From: JABMQF01 sp964563755
Lineage (GTDB): Archaea; Nanobdellota; Nanobdellia; Woesearchaeales; UBA11576
NCBI GenBank assembly: GCA_964563755.1
Contig: CAZLYC010000007.1
Coordinates: 1 to 64,000, forward strand
Reading direction: 5' to 3'
DNA length: 64,000 nucleotides
Positions 16,026 through 24,353 of the stretch are shown piece by piece; position 1 is the first letter of the stretch; every line of letters begins with the position of its first letter. The position numbers and the translations under genes are program-made. The notes under the pieces are model-generated. The model was not told where the DNA came from. It saw only the letters and a program-made list of their open reading frames with translations, and ran no database searches.

Positions 16026-17731
16026 ATCACGCTCACGTTTGCTGTTATTGTTTTTTGGTTTCCTGATATGTTTGGTTTGAAGTGGAAGTCGAATGTTGCG
16101 TTGGTATCTGCGTTTATATGTATTGTTGCGTTGGCTGGTTGGTATGGTGTTAATGGGTTGCCTTCGAATGTTACGTTTACTGTTGCGTTGGCGTCCAGGG
16201 GTCCGTTGTTCCGGACTATGACGCGTACGTATCCCGATTTGTCCAGAACCATGTCTACGTCAGGTATAACCTGTATAGGTATTACATCGATTATCTCAAG
16301 ATCTGTGTAGTTTGCGACTATGCACTGTCCGTTGTTACATACTTCTCCTGCATCACAGTCTATGACTGTACCTTCACAGCACGTCACGTATGAGTTATAG
16401 TCTGAACATACAACTGCGTCTATGTCCTGACCGTCGCAGGCTGTACGCGCATTGTAGTTATAAAACAAACAGCCGTTGTAGTAATTGCAGGACGCGTAGC
16501 ATGTATAGAAGTCTTCAGGGCCTGGGTCGTCCCATTTGTTCCTGCATTCTGTCGTGCAGCAGTCAGACGGGCAACTTACGGGTGTCTCATTCAGATGGTT
16601 GCATACCGTGTCTCCGCAGTATCCTGTAAATTCGCACGTTCCATCCCAGCAGTCATAGCCTCCATTGTCATCCCAGCAGTCGCTGTTAAGTGAACAGGTC
16701 TCATGTACATCCCTTTTGCAGAAATCAGCAGGGTCATTTGTGTTCGTCTGGTCTAGGTCTGAGTCACATACGTAGCCTGTGCCGACTTCTGTAGTGCAGT
16801 TAGTTACGTTCAGTGTTGAATTTAATGTGTATCCTGTTCCTCCGCAGGTATTGTTCTTTGTGTAAGCTGTTATGTTGAACCAAATATACCCGTCAACTTC
16901 ACATAGAGGGTCGTAGGATGTTCCTACTCCGCCGCAGTTGTCTGAAACGCAGTCACTGTTCTGCGTGCATGTATGATTTGCAGTGGAACCATCCTTTATA
17001 TCGCAGGGGTCTGTTAGGGATGTTGTTCCTGTGTTGTCACTGACCTCGTCATCATCTGTATCGCAACCGTAATATTCGTTGTGTAGTATTGTGCAGTTCT
17101 TCGTGAGCATGGTGACCCAATCAGTCTCGGTTGTGTTGCGGTCGTAGTACCTGCCGCGGAGAGTGAATGTTTCGTCCCCATCACTTGCGCAGTAATACTG
17201 TCTAGGATAAACCGCATAATATCTTTCTGTTGATGCATCAAATTCCGTATCGTTAATAACGCTGTTAGGACAGTCATCACAGTTATAATAGAGTCTTGCG
17301 GTCTGGTAGTCCATGAACCTTGATGATGTATCGAAGTCGCAACCGTCACACACCCTGTCGTTGATTTCATCATCTATGTAGTTCAGGAATCCTACCCAGT
17401 CCGGGTGGCTTGTGTTCATCTCATACGGTATATCCCAACAATTTACACAGTCATTCCTGTTCTGCACAGTAGTAGAGTAGCAGTTATCAAAACCTTCAAG
17501 TTCAGGACCATCATTTGTTCCTCCGAAATAATCCCAGTTGAAGCACACCATGTCAGGGTCAGTATAATCTATATCACAGGCTTCACTATCAAAGTCATAG
17601 TTTACAAACGCTATCTCATCAGAGCCAGTCGTGCCATCATAGCTGTACGTGTCATCTATATCTATACAAAGAGCAACAGCTACTGGCATGACAAGAATGA
17701 TTAACGCTGTAATTATGATTGTTTGTTTCAT
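16022..17731 (-). CDS. Cysteine-rich secreted protein with C-terminal CARDB-like domain
   Basis: 569 residues. The start at 17731 is preferred because it opens the signal peptide (MKQTIIITALIILVMPVAVA) and overlaps the upstream stop (ATGA). The body has more than 35 Cys in CxxxxDxD-type loops rich in Asp, Asn and Gly; one stretch, CGDTVCN followed by CPSDC, matches the CGDGxCN...C...DC motif in the secreted protein at 62.5 kb. The last about 95 residues form a CARDB-like beta domain (DLEIIDVIPIQVIP...VRVIVRNNG). Probable disulfide- or Ca-stabilised surface or adhesion protein; function unknown. Confidence 0.7.
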   Translation of the reverse strand: MKQTIIITALIILVMPVAVALCIDIDDTYSYDGTTGSDEIAFVNYDFDSEACDIDYTDPDMVCFNWDYFGGTNDGPELEGFDNCYSTTVQNRNDCVNCWDIPYEMNTSHPDWVGFLNYIDDEINDRVCDGCDFDTSSRFMDYQTARLYYNCDDCPNSVINDTEFDASTERYYAVYPRQYYCASDGDETFTLRGRYYDRNTTETDWVTMLTKNCTILHNEYYGCDTDDDEVSDNTGTTSLTDPCDIKDGSTANHTCTQNSDCVSDNCGGVGTSYDPLCEVDGYIWFNITAYTKNNTCGGTGYTLNSTLNVTNCTTEVGTGYVCDSDLDQTNTNDPADFCKRDVHETCSLNSDCWDDNGGYDCWDGTCEFTGYCGDTVCNHLNETPVSCPSDCCTTECRNKWDDPGPEDFYTCYASCNYYNGCLFYNYNARTACDGQDIDAVVCSDYNSYVTCCEGTVIDCDAGEVCNNGQCIVANYTDLEIIDVIPIQVIPDVDMVLDKSGYVRVIVRNNGPLDANATVNVTFEGNPLTPYQPANATIHINADTNATFDFHFKPNISGNQKTITANVSVI

Positions 17732-18507
17732 CTTTTGTACCACGGCAACCATCCAAAGACCTTGTTAATGATTCCTCGGAAATTCAACCATTCCCTGCTC
17801 TCTACCAGAGGTTGCGGTTTTTCTCCTTTCTGCTCATTCAGTATTCTAGATGATTCACCCGGCTCCGCAGAATCTAGCTCCTGTTTGAAATTCTCAAAAT
17901 CCTCTGACTCATTTCGAAAGTAGCTTTCATTTCTTTTCCTGTCAGGAGGCATCTTGATATTCAACTTGCGCGGTTGCGGTATTATATCATTCTTGCTATT
18001 ATATATCACCTTCATACCATCCATGTCTTCCCTCAGCTTCTCGTTCAGACTTGCGTATAGCACCTGCAAGTGCGTTTCCGTCCTGTCAGGAAATGAATTC
18101 TCGAACTCCTCACGAATAAGGCACTCATCTATAATCCAATCATGGTCAATCCGTGCAACTTTCCCAGCCAGATAATCTTCAAGTAATTCTATACAGTTTA
18201 TGATGTGCTGCGGGATTGCAGCACCAACTATATTGACATAGTCGTTGTTCTTGCATTGGAGTTCAACCTGAGCAATCTGCTCATCGTCGAACTTCAGAAT
18301 GTCTCTCAGACGGTCATAATTCCCGGTGCAACTCACAAGCCTATCACGATAATAGTCCGATGTTGTGATGTTCGTTGGCGGGTTACCAAACCAGTTCAAG
18401 TCTGATTTGAGAGTATCCGGGTCAGCTTCTTCTGCAGTAACTGAAAAAACAGAAAATATTGCAAAAAGAAGCAAGATTACGGCATTAATGATTTTTATTT
18501 GTTTCAT
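17728..18507 (-). CDS. Secreted hypothetical protein
   Basis: 259 residues with a clear signal peptide (about 1-25, ending SVTAEEA). The mature part is charged with a few Cys and ends in a hydrophobic/aromatic segment (GWLPWYKR). It starts 10 nt after the stop of the DUF2341-type gene and overlaps the next gene by 4 nt. No family recognised. Confidence 0.65.
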   Translation of the reverse strand: MKQIKIINAVILLLFAIFSVFSVTAEEADPDTLKSDLNWFGNPPTNITTSDYYRDRLVSCTGNYDRLRDILKFDDEQIAQVELQCKNNDYVNIVGAAIPQHIINCIELLEDYLAGKVARIDHDWIIDECLIREEFENSFPDRTETHLQVLYASLNEKLREDMDGMKVIYNSKNDIIPQPRKLNIKMPPDRKRNESYFRNESEDFENFKQELDSAEPGESSRILNEQKGEKPQPLVESREWLNFRGIINKVFGWLPWYKR

Positions 18508-18517
18508 AGTCTAACAT

Positions 18518-20401
18518 TCACTCCTTTGTCAAGTTTATCATGTTCTCTACCGCTAGGGTAATCTGACTGCTACTCTTATCATACACTTCAAGCACGTACA
18601 AAGTCGGCGTCAAGTTGAACATGTTTGTGAACCCTGCAGAAGTTTCATTGTCATAGTTGAATGCCCATCTTTTGCTGTTGTAAACGACGAACTCGTCAAA
18701 GGTTCCCTTGACTTGGCTTGTGTTTGTGTGTCTACCGTAGACCTTTTGGTCTGTGTAGACACTGTATCCGCTGCCTAGGGCGTTTGCTATTCCTGTTTCT
18801 ATTGCAGCTCTTCCTTCTGTCTCATTAGCTGGCCCTGTTGATTGATTCTCTTCCTGCCCGAACGCAATTGTGGGCTCAGGATACATGTATTTTCGTATCT
18901 TAATATTATTGTAGTATACACCATTTCCATCTCCACTGGCCGATACTCCTAGTAAAGAGATACTTTGTATGCTGTGATCGTAGGGATTGTCTGTTCCTGT
19001 TATCAACGAAATTTGTTGTGTTCCATTAATCGTTATCGTAAAGTTATGGTTCTGGTCTTTCGTCAGTTGCACGTTGTAAACAACGTTCTTGATTTTATCA
19101 GGCATTACCCACGCAACTGAATTACTAGTATTTTCTGATGCGAATACACCGTACGTCTGGTGTCGCCCAGCACCTTCCCAACTGGAATTAAAATTTATGA
19201 AACCTGACTTCCAGTCATAGGAATCATCGTTTATCGCTATGTCGTATATGCAGGTCGCGTAATCGCTGAATCCTGATTGGTTTATTGCAAGGCAAAGGCC
19301 GCCACCAGCAGCGTCACCAGAAGAGATTTTCTGTTGATAGTTCAGAATGAAACCATTAGTTGTGTTGATTTTTTCCGATTTTACCGTAGCTTTAAACGGA
19401 GATTTGACTCCAATCCTGAAGAATTTTGCCCAGATATCACCATTGATTGTTTCAAAGGTTGCGTCGGTGTTGTCCGGATGATTTATAACCCATGATGGAT
19501 TATTCCAGTTGCTGTCCTCAAATGATTCGTACAAATCAAAAATGTCGGTGTAATTGCTTATATTAGTTGCTTGGTCATTTCCGTAATAAATGTATGCTTG
19601 TGTACTGTTCTGTGCATCTATACTATCTATTCGGAACCAGCCGGCAGCCCAACTTCCATTCTGCCATTGTTCTATCCCGTATGGCAGCGATGTATTTTCT
19701 TCTTCGTTAAGGAATCTTAGGTCTGTGAAGTTGGCATTCATGCCCCATTCATATGTGACGTTGAAGTAAATCTGGTATTCATAATCATTAGATGAGGCGT
19801 TTATTTCGATTGGTTTTTTGTATTCCCACGTGGTGTTCCACCAGTCATACTCGTCGAAGCTGTATCCTGCATAGCTTATCACATTGTCTATCACAATCTT
19901 GTTGTCACGATAAGCAGGAGCGTAGGTTCCTTCAATTTTTATATCGTAGCATTCGCTTGAGGCAAAGCTTTTTCCTACAGGATTGAAGTCTACCCACTCT
20001 TTCTTAGTCTCTATATATGAGCCTGACTTGACCTGACGGCAATCTGTGATATCCTTGTATTCAGTCTTTCCATCCGTTGTGTTGACCAATTGAGTTTCGG
20101 TAGAGCAGCTTTCTCTATACTCATCAACATAATAAGGAACATCTTGAAGTATTGAGAATTTATATGATTTCAACACACCCTTGATGGTGTTGAACTGGAT
20201 ATTGAAATCACCATTGGACGAGATATGATACTGCGCTTGAGTAGGATTACATATCTTGTAGTGCGTGTATGCGCTTGTGATGTCAACTTTAGTTTCAATC
20301 TTCTGTAGGAAATCATGTTTTGAGAACTCTGCAGCAGAAGCGCTCATTGCGAAAACTACAAAAAACATAACCACAAATGCAGGTTCACCTAGCTTTTTCA
20401 T
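18518..20401 (-). CDS. Secreted protein with DUF2341-type domain
   Basis: 627 residues. The ATG at 20401 is chosen because ggaggt lies 8 nt upstream and it opens a signal peptide (about residues 1-24). A DUF2341-like jelly-roll domain begins near residue 190: WWNTTWEYKKPIEI, then TDLRFLN, SLPYGIEQW and AYIYYGN. A lectin-like beta region follows. Near the C terminus a segment starting at about residue 545 resembles the 'S-G' membrane-remodelling or pilin-like family end. Numerous NxS/T sites. First gene of the island's secreted operon; probably a surface protein. Confidence 0.72.
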   Translation of the reverse strand: MKKLGEPAFVVMFFVVFAMSASAAEFSKHDFLQKIETKVDITSAYTHYKICNPTQAQYHISSNGDFNIQFNTIKGVLKSYKFSILQDVPYYVDEYRESCSTETQLVNTTDGKTEYKDITDCRQVKSGSYIETKKEWVDFNPVGKSFASSECYDIKIEGTYAPAYRDNKIVIDNVISYAGYSFDEYDWWNTTWEYKKPIEINASSNDYEYQIYFNVTYEWGMNANFTDLRFLNEEENTSLPYGIEQWQNGSWAAGWFRIDSIDAQNSTQAYIYYGNDQATNISNYTDIFDLYESFEDSNWNNPSWVINHPDNTDATFETINGDIWAKFFRIGVKSPFKATVKSEKINTTNGFILNYQQKISSGDAAGGGLCLAINQSGFSDYATCIYDIAINDDSYDWKSGFINFNSSWEGAGRHQTYGVFASENTSNSVAWVMPDKIKNVVYNVQLTKDQNHNFTITINGTQQISLITGTDNPYDHSIQSISLLGVSASGDGNGVYYNNIKIRKYMYPEPTIAFGQEENQSTGPANETEGRAAIETGIANALGSGYSVYTDQKVYGRHTNTSQVKGTFDEFVVYNSKRWAFNYDNETSAGFTNMFNLTPTLYVLEVYDKSSSQITLAVENMINLTKE

Positions 20402-20989
20402 TTTTCCAAACCTCCAACTAACTTGATTATGAAAGCAATTCTTTACTATTAGAAGTAAGTTCGACCTCATTTTTAGATTTCACCCACTCCCCAGTGACTT
20501 TTAAAAGATTATCCGCATAAATAATAGGATAGCAAACGTACATGTTAAACTTGAATAAAAACTTTACTATTCTTTCTGGATAATTTTTTCGATTTGGGAA
20601 TAAACAATGGTGACTTCTGGATAAACTTGGTGACTAATCGATTGATTTTCGAACCGTTTTTCATTGTGACTGAACTCATGCAACAAGATAGGTAATTGAA
20701 CTATTTATTTCTTATCCGAACATGTCCAGTGCGTGTGAAAAAAGATTCAAGCATTGATAGTATTCTTTTCTCATACGTAAGAATTCCGACCATTTCGTAA
20801 ATCTTATACTCAGTACCTCGTTCTTCGAAAAGTTTCCGGTTTGTTCGTAAAGTTTCTGACGTGTCCGTAAGAGTTCTAATTTTCTTTGGCTAAAATATAT
20901 TAATTGCCAAGTCATCACTTTTTGATTAAGAAAAAATTGGTGATTTCTAGAAAAAAAGTTGTGTTTGTGTAAACAGGGTTGGGAGCAAT
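20402..20989. other. Non-coding control region of the integrated element
   Basis: About 590 nt with no supported gene. It contains the promoter of the secreted operon, three 'ggtgact' words (near 20610-20640) and 'ttctggata' repeats (about 20571 and 20614), and an array of 20-nt iteron-like repeats (20777-20889). The arrangement suits a replication or partition control region or a regulator-binding region. Confidence 0.5.
20777..20889. repeat. Iteron-like repeat array (20-nt period)
   Basis: Units start at 20777, 20797, 20827, 20847 and 20867, giving spacings of 20, 30, 20 and 20 nt, all multiples of about two helical turns. Most open with gtaa (gaaa in one) followed by a ttcc/tttc core and end in ttc or tcc, for example gtaaagtttctgacgtgtcc. 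Similarity between units is partial. This is the pattern of plasmid replication iterons or of a multi-site operator. Confidence 0.5.
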
Positions 20990-21199
20990 ATGGTAAGCAA
21001 TCATATGGTACGGTTTAGGGTAACTAGAGACCAGCTAGAGCGCATTAGGTTTGACGCTTTGGATAACGGTCATCTTAACATATCTTCTTATGTGCGAAGT
21101 GTTGTATTGAAGGATGATCCTGCTGACCTAGAGGTAGCTGTCGGTGGGATTGCTATAGATGTCAAGAAGATCAAGGAGGCGGTTTGTAATGGAAGATGA
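20990..21199 (+). CDS. Ribbon-helix-helix / MobC-like small DNA-binding protein
   Basis: 69 residues. MVRFRVTRDQ (strand) followed by LERIRFDALDNG and NISSYVRSVVL (two helices) matches the ribbon-helix-helix fold found in plasmid CopG and MobC proteins. The ATG at 20990 follows ttgggagcaat; an alternative ATG is at 21005. It lies directly beside the iteron-like array, consistent with binding to those repeats; this link is inference. Confidence 0.6.
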   Translation: MVSNHMVRFRVTRDQLERIRFDALDNGHLNISSYVRSVVLKDDPADLEVAVGGIAIDVKKIKEAVCNGR

Positions 21200-21290
21200 A
21201 TCTAAGATACCAGAATGGATAATTGTTCTGCAGGAATTGATAAAGGATTCAAAGAAAAAAGATTCAGACCCTGATTCCCATTCTCCTTAG
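21189..21290 (+). CDS. Possible tiny coupled ORF after the ribbon-helix-helix gene
   Basis: 33 residues (MEDESKIPEW...), very acidic then Lys/Asp rich. It overlaps the preceding gene by 11 nt and the end of the convergent integrase by 27 nt. MobC-like genes are often followed by a short coupled partner, but the evidence here is only position and an ATG. Confidence 0.3.
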   Translation: MEDESKIPEWIIVLQELIKDSKKKDSDPDSHSP

Positions 21291-22472
21291 TTTTTCTGCG
21301 AGGAATTCCTGTACCTCCTTGTCTTGGAAGAGCTGAGTCATTGCACTGTCTGAGTTTTCCCTCAGTTTAGTCTCTTTTTCCCTTCTCTCTTCAAGTTCCA
21401 TCGCATACTTCAAATCCAAAATGCCTCCGCATTTATTGCAATGCTTGGCATCAAAGGCATTTATCGTATCACACCTAGGACAAATGCGAGGCATAAGTTT
21501 CTGCTCTTCTTTTTTCTCAAATGCCTTGATACCATTCATCATGTAGATTGCATTGTCCACATCTTTTCCGCTCAAGTGAACATACGTTGACGGCATATCA
21601 CTGCCTTGCACCCACCCGAAGTACTGATTCATCTGAAACTCAGTCAGATGATTAGCCATGAACGTAGCCCTAGAATGCCTGAAAACATGCGGATTACACC
21701 TTTTTTTCAACCCTGCTTTCCTGAACAACAGCTTCAGAAGCTCTTTCATGTTTGAATACTGCATCGCCTTATTATGCTCCCTCGTCCCTATATTTATCCA
21801 AAGAGGCGCTTCCGGGTTATCCCTGAACGGATGATTTGACACCCAAGTCACCAGATGCGGTGTGCTTGTTATGAGCCTTATCTTCCTAGAACCAGTCTTT
21901 CCTCTGACCGTCAGACAAACCCCCATATCATCAAAACTTATATTCTTCATACATAAGTTGCCTGTCTCCCCTATCCTTGTTCCCGATTCCCACAGGATTG
22001 ACACGAAAGCCTTGTCCCGCGGATGCTCAGCAGCACTAATCAACTTCTTAACATCATCTTCAGTCAACAGCTCCCCCTCTGACGGCAACCTCTTCTCAGA
22101 TTTACTGACACGTATCGTTATCCAATCGACTATTTCAGGATAATCCTTGGTACCCAGATGCCATTTGTAGAATTTCTTTATCATTATCTTGTAAATCTGC
22201 TTTGTCCAAGGCGAGTAATCCCGCTGCTGTATCTCACTCACCACCATTTTAAGGTCTTCCGCCGTCGCCTCATCCATATCTTTCTTGAGCAGTCTAGCCA
22301 CACTTCTCATTATTTCAACATACTTTATCAGCCTCGGCTTAGACAGGTTCTCCAGAACCGCATAATCCTTGAACCTAAGAATCAGCTCTTGGTTCCTTGC
22401 GGACAACCCGCAACTCGAAAGCCCTGCTATTGCAGCCTTGTACCTTCGGTCGTAATGATGTATATCTGTCAT
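21264..22472 (-). CDS. Tyrosine recombinase/integrase with C-terminal zinc ribbon
   Basis: 402 residues. The N-terminal SAM-like core-binding domain (about 20-110) is followed by a catalytic domain with Arg166 (ESGTRIGE), Lys192 (GKTGSRK), His262/Arg265 (HVFR), Trp287 in place of the second His (YFGW) and nucleophile Tyr297 (STYVHL). A zinc ribbon follows (CPRC...CNKC, about 335-353), then a helical tail. The ATG follows aggagaact. It reads away from the tRNA-Ser(CGA) 3' end 86 nt off, the usual position for a tRNA-targeting archaeal integrase. It would excise or insert the 10.7-22.6 kb element. Confidence 0.93.
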   Translation of the reverse strand: MTDIHHYDRRYKAAIAGLSSCGLSARNQELILRFKDYAVLENLSKPRLIKYVEIMRSVARLLKKDMDEATAEDLKMVVSEIQQRDYSPWTKQIYKIMIKKFYKWHLGTKDYPEIVDWITIRVSKSEKRLPSEGELLTEDDVKKLISAAEHPRDKAFVSILWESGTRIGETGNLCMKNISFDDMGVCLTVRGKTGSRKIRLITSTPHLVTWVSNHPFRDNPEAPLWINIGTREHNKAMQYSNMKELLKLLFRKAGLKKRCNPHVFRHSRATFMANHLTEFQMNQYFGWVQGSDMPSTYVHLSGKDVDNAIYMMNGIKAFEKKEEQKLMPRICPRCDTINAFDAKHCNKCGGILDLKYAMELEERREKETKLRENSDSAMTQLFQDKEVQEFLAEKLRRMGIRV

Positions 22473-22556
22473 GGTATAGTTCTCCTAAGAATCAGCCATT
22501 TATCGATATAAGCCTTGTAGCCACATCGTGGCCCAAGGGCGTCACAATTGAATATG

Positions 22557-22570
22557 GACGCCGCCGCCCT
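22557..22570. repeat. Candidate attR at the 3' end of tRNA-Ser(CGA)
   Basis: Same 14 bp as 10689-10702. It covers the 3' acceptor strand, the discriminator and 2 nt of flank. The intact tRNA lies on this side and the integrase gene lies between the two copies. Confidence 0.6.
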
Positions 22571-22733
22571 GATTTGAACAGGGATGGGTTTGACCCCAGC
22601 GGTTCTCTATGGATGGCAACGCTTTTCATCTAGGGTGGCTGAGCGACGAAGTCGCGAATGCCGCCCGTTGCGTATCAAATGAGCGTAACCATTTGTTCGA
22701 GACCGCCGCAATACCGGGTTATGCGACGGCGGC
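22559..22733 (-). tRNA. tRNA-Ser(CGA) with 91-nt intron
   Basis: Class II tRNA. The acceptor stem is GCCGCCG/CGGCGGC with discriminator G. The D arm is GCA/TGC, the anticodon stem GCGGT/ACCGC, and the anticodon loop CTCGAA plus A gives anticodon CGA. A 15-nt variable arm (TGGG...CCCA) and T arm CCCTG/CAGGG with TTCAAAT loop complete it. The intron is at the canonical 37/38 site (about 22605-22695) and itself folds into hairpins. Its first 23 nt are repeated near tRNA-Ser(UGA). The 3' end serves as the probable integration site. Confidence 0.93.
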
Positions 22734-22797
22734 AAATGAAAAAGATAGAAAAAATGACAGTATAAAAAGATTACCTATGAAAAAAGCAGACACTGCC

Positions 22798-23334
22798 TTA
22801 TTCAACAGTCACATTCATCCTCATACTGCCTGAGAAAAGATCCCTTACAAGGAAAGTTCCCTTGTCGTTGAATGTGTAACTCCATACTGCGCCAGATACT
22901 ATCTGAGGTGACTTCGCATGCCTAACAGTATCAAAACCCTTGCCTGTCTCGACAGCAAGAACATGCGGGAATGTATCCATATTCTTCCACGATACAGTCA
23001 TCCCTGCAGAAACAGTCATGACATTCAGAGACATGGTCTTGTTGACATAAAGCAAAACTTCTTCTGTTCCTTCAGGAATAGCCTCGTCGACTGGCTCTGC
23101 TTCAGTGCCTTCTACCCTGTTGCCTATCGGGGCAGGCTCTTCTTTCTGCGGCTGTTCCTGGACAGGCGGAGAAGCTATAGGCTCTTCCTTCTCTACTGAA
23201 GGATTGACCTGTTCCATCTGCGGCACAGGTTGAGTAGCAGGAGCAATAGGGGACTCTGTCTTTTTTGCGCAGCCGACTGCCAGCAAAAGAGAGACCATAG
23301 AAAATACCATGAATGCAAAAAGAAGCTTTTTCAT
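22798..23334 (-). CDS. Cupredoxin-like lipoprotein with degenerate copper site
   Basis: 178 residues from the ATG at 23334, which gives a lipoprotein signal (LLLAVGC lipobox). A long Pro/Glu/Gln-rich linker (about 25-80) leads to a plastocyanin-like beta domain: VTVSWKN-type strand (TVSWKNMDTFPHVLAVE, with one His ligand) and a final GTFLVRDLFSGSMRMNVTV strand. In blue copper proteins that last strand carries CxxH and Met; here Cys and His are absent and only Met remains. Likely a non-copper or altered-metal surface protein. Confidence 0.7.
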   Translation of the reverse strand: MKKLLFAFMVFSMVSLLLAVGCAKKTESPIAPATQPVPQMEQVNPSVEKEEPIASPPVQEQPQKEEPAPIGNRVEGTEAEPVDEAIPEGTEEVLLYVNKTMSLNVMTVSAGMTVSWKNMDTFPHVLAVETGKGFDTVRHAKSPQIVSGAVWSYTFNDKGTFLVRDLFSGSMRMNVTVE

Positions 23335-23455
23335 CAAATCACCTTTTTTGTTTATGCTTATTACCAGCACGTCCTGATATATAAAGCATACGCTGCAAAA
23401 TTAAAAAAATTTAATAACAAGCAGTCCTATGAAACAAGCATCTAGAGGGGGTTAA

Positions 23456-24184
23456 ATGTCAGAAATACACCTTGCATTCGCAGGCAACATAGGGGTAGGA
23501 AAGACAGAATTCACGCAGCAGGTCCTTAAGGAGCCTAACAGGTCACTCCTACTCAGCTTTCTTAAACAAGGACAAGGCGTAAAGACATTCCAGGAAATAC
23601 CTGAAAAAAGATTGTTGGGAGAGTTCTACAACGACAAGAAAAGATGGGCATTCGCATCACAGATGTACTATTTCTCGTTAAGACTGAGCACGCTTAAGAG
23701 GATTAAGGATTTTTCAGGGCTCGCGATAGAAGACAGGACAATATTCGAAGACAGGAGCGTATTCGGCAAGACAAACTACGAGCTGGGAAACATGCATGAA
23801 CTAGAATACTATGTCTATGACCAGACATACAAGGAGATATGCAGCAACTTCAATCCTCCGACGCTATTTGTCTATCTAAAGGTGCGGGATGTGAACGTCC
23901 TCATGAACAGGATACTCAAACGCGGCAGACCAGAAGAGAAGAACATAACAAAGGAATACCTCCAGAAGCTGAATGATAACTATGATGCCCTGTTCGATGA
24001 ATATCCCTATCATAAGATAGCAGTCAATGCCGAGACAGACATGTTCGAGCATCCGTCATATCATACAACCGTGGTGTGTGAGATAGCCCAGAAGCTCAGG
24101 AAGCTAGGTTTAATGCAGAAGAGCGATGACCTGTCAACTGACCAAAGCGTCCTTATGCGCGGCGAGCAGTTCAACTTTGACTGA
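23456..24184 (+). CDS. Deoxynucleoside kinase family protein
   Basis: 242 residues. The P-loop GNIGVGKT (residues 10-17), a catalytic Glu region (EIPEK), the DRS motif in EDRSVF (about 98) and the Arg-rich lid RILKRGRPEE (about 153-162) match the dNK/dGK family that phosphorylates deoxynucleosides in salvage. Uncommon in archaea, which suggests transfer. It has its own promoter and a weak ggggttaa upstream of the ATG. Confidence 0.85.
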   Translation: MSEIHLAFAGNIGVGKTEFTQQVLKEPNRSLLLSFLKQGQGVKTFQEIPEKRLLGEFYNDKKRWAFASQMYYFSLRLSTLKRIKDFSGLAIEDRTIFEDRSVFGKTNYELGNMHELEYYVYDQTYKEICSNFNPPTLFVYLKVRDVNVLMNRILKRGRPEEKNITKEYLQKLNDNYDALFDEYPYHKIAVNAETDMFEHPSYHTTVVCEIAQKLRKLGLMQKSDDLSTDQSVLMRGEQFNFD

Positions 24185-24353
24185 AATTTTGCCAAAATCT
24201 GATTGAAAAGCTATTTCCTATGTTCTTAGGCAAAAAATAGCATAGTTACCATAATAAGGCAGATGAGCGTTTAAACACTGTTTAAAGGCGATATATACCG
24301 AAAGGCTTATATATTAGTTACTACCTTTTGGTGACAATAGTTAGGTGTTGAGA

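Noticed and set aside
20712..20918. 68-residue minus-strand ORF upstream of the ribbon-helix-helix gene
   Set aside because: It lies entirely across the 20-nt repeat array, so its coding look comes from the repeats; it has no ribosome site or recognisable motif.
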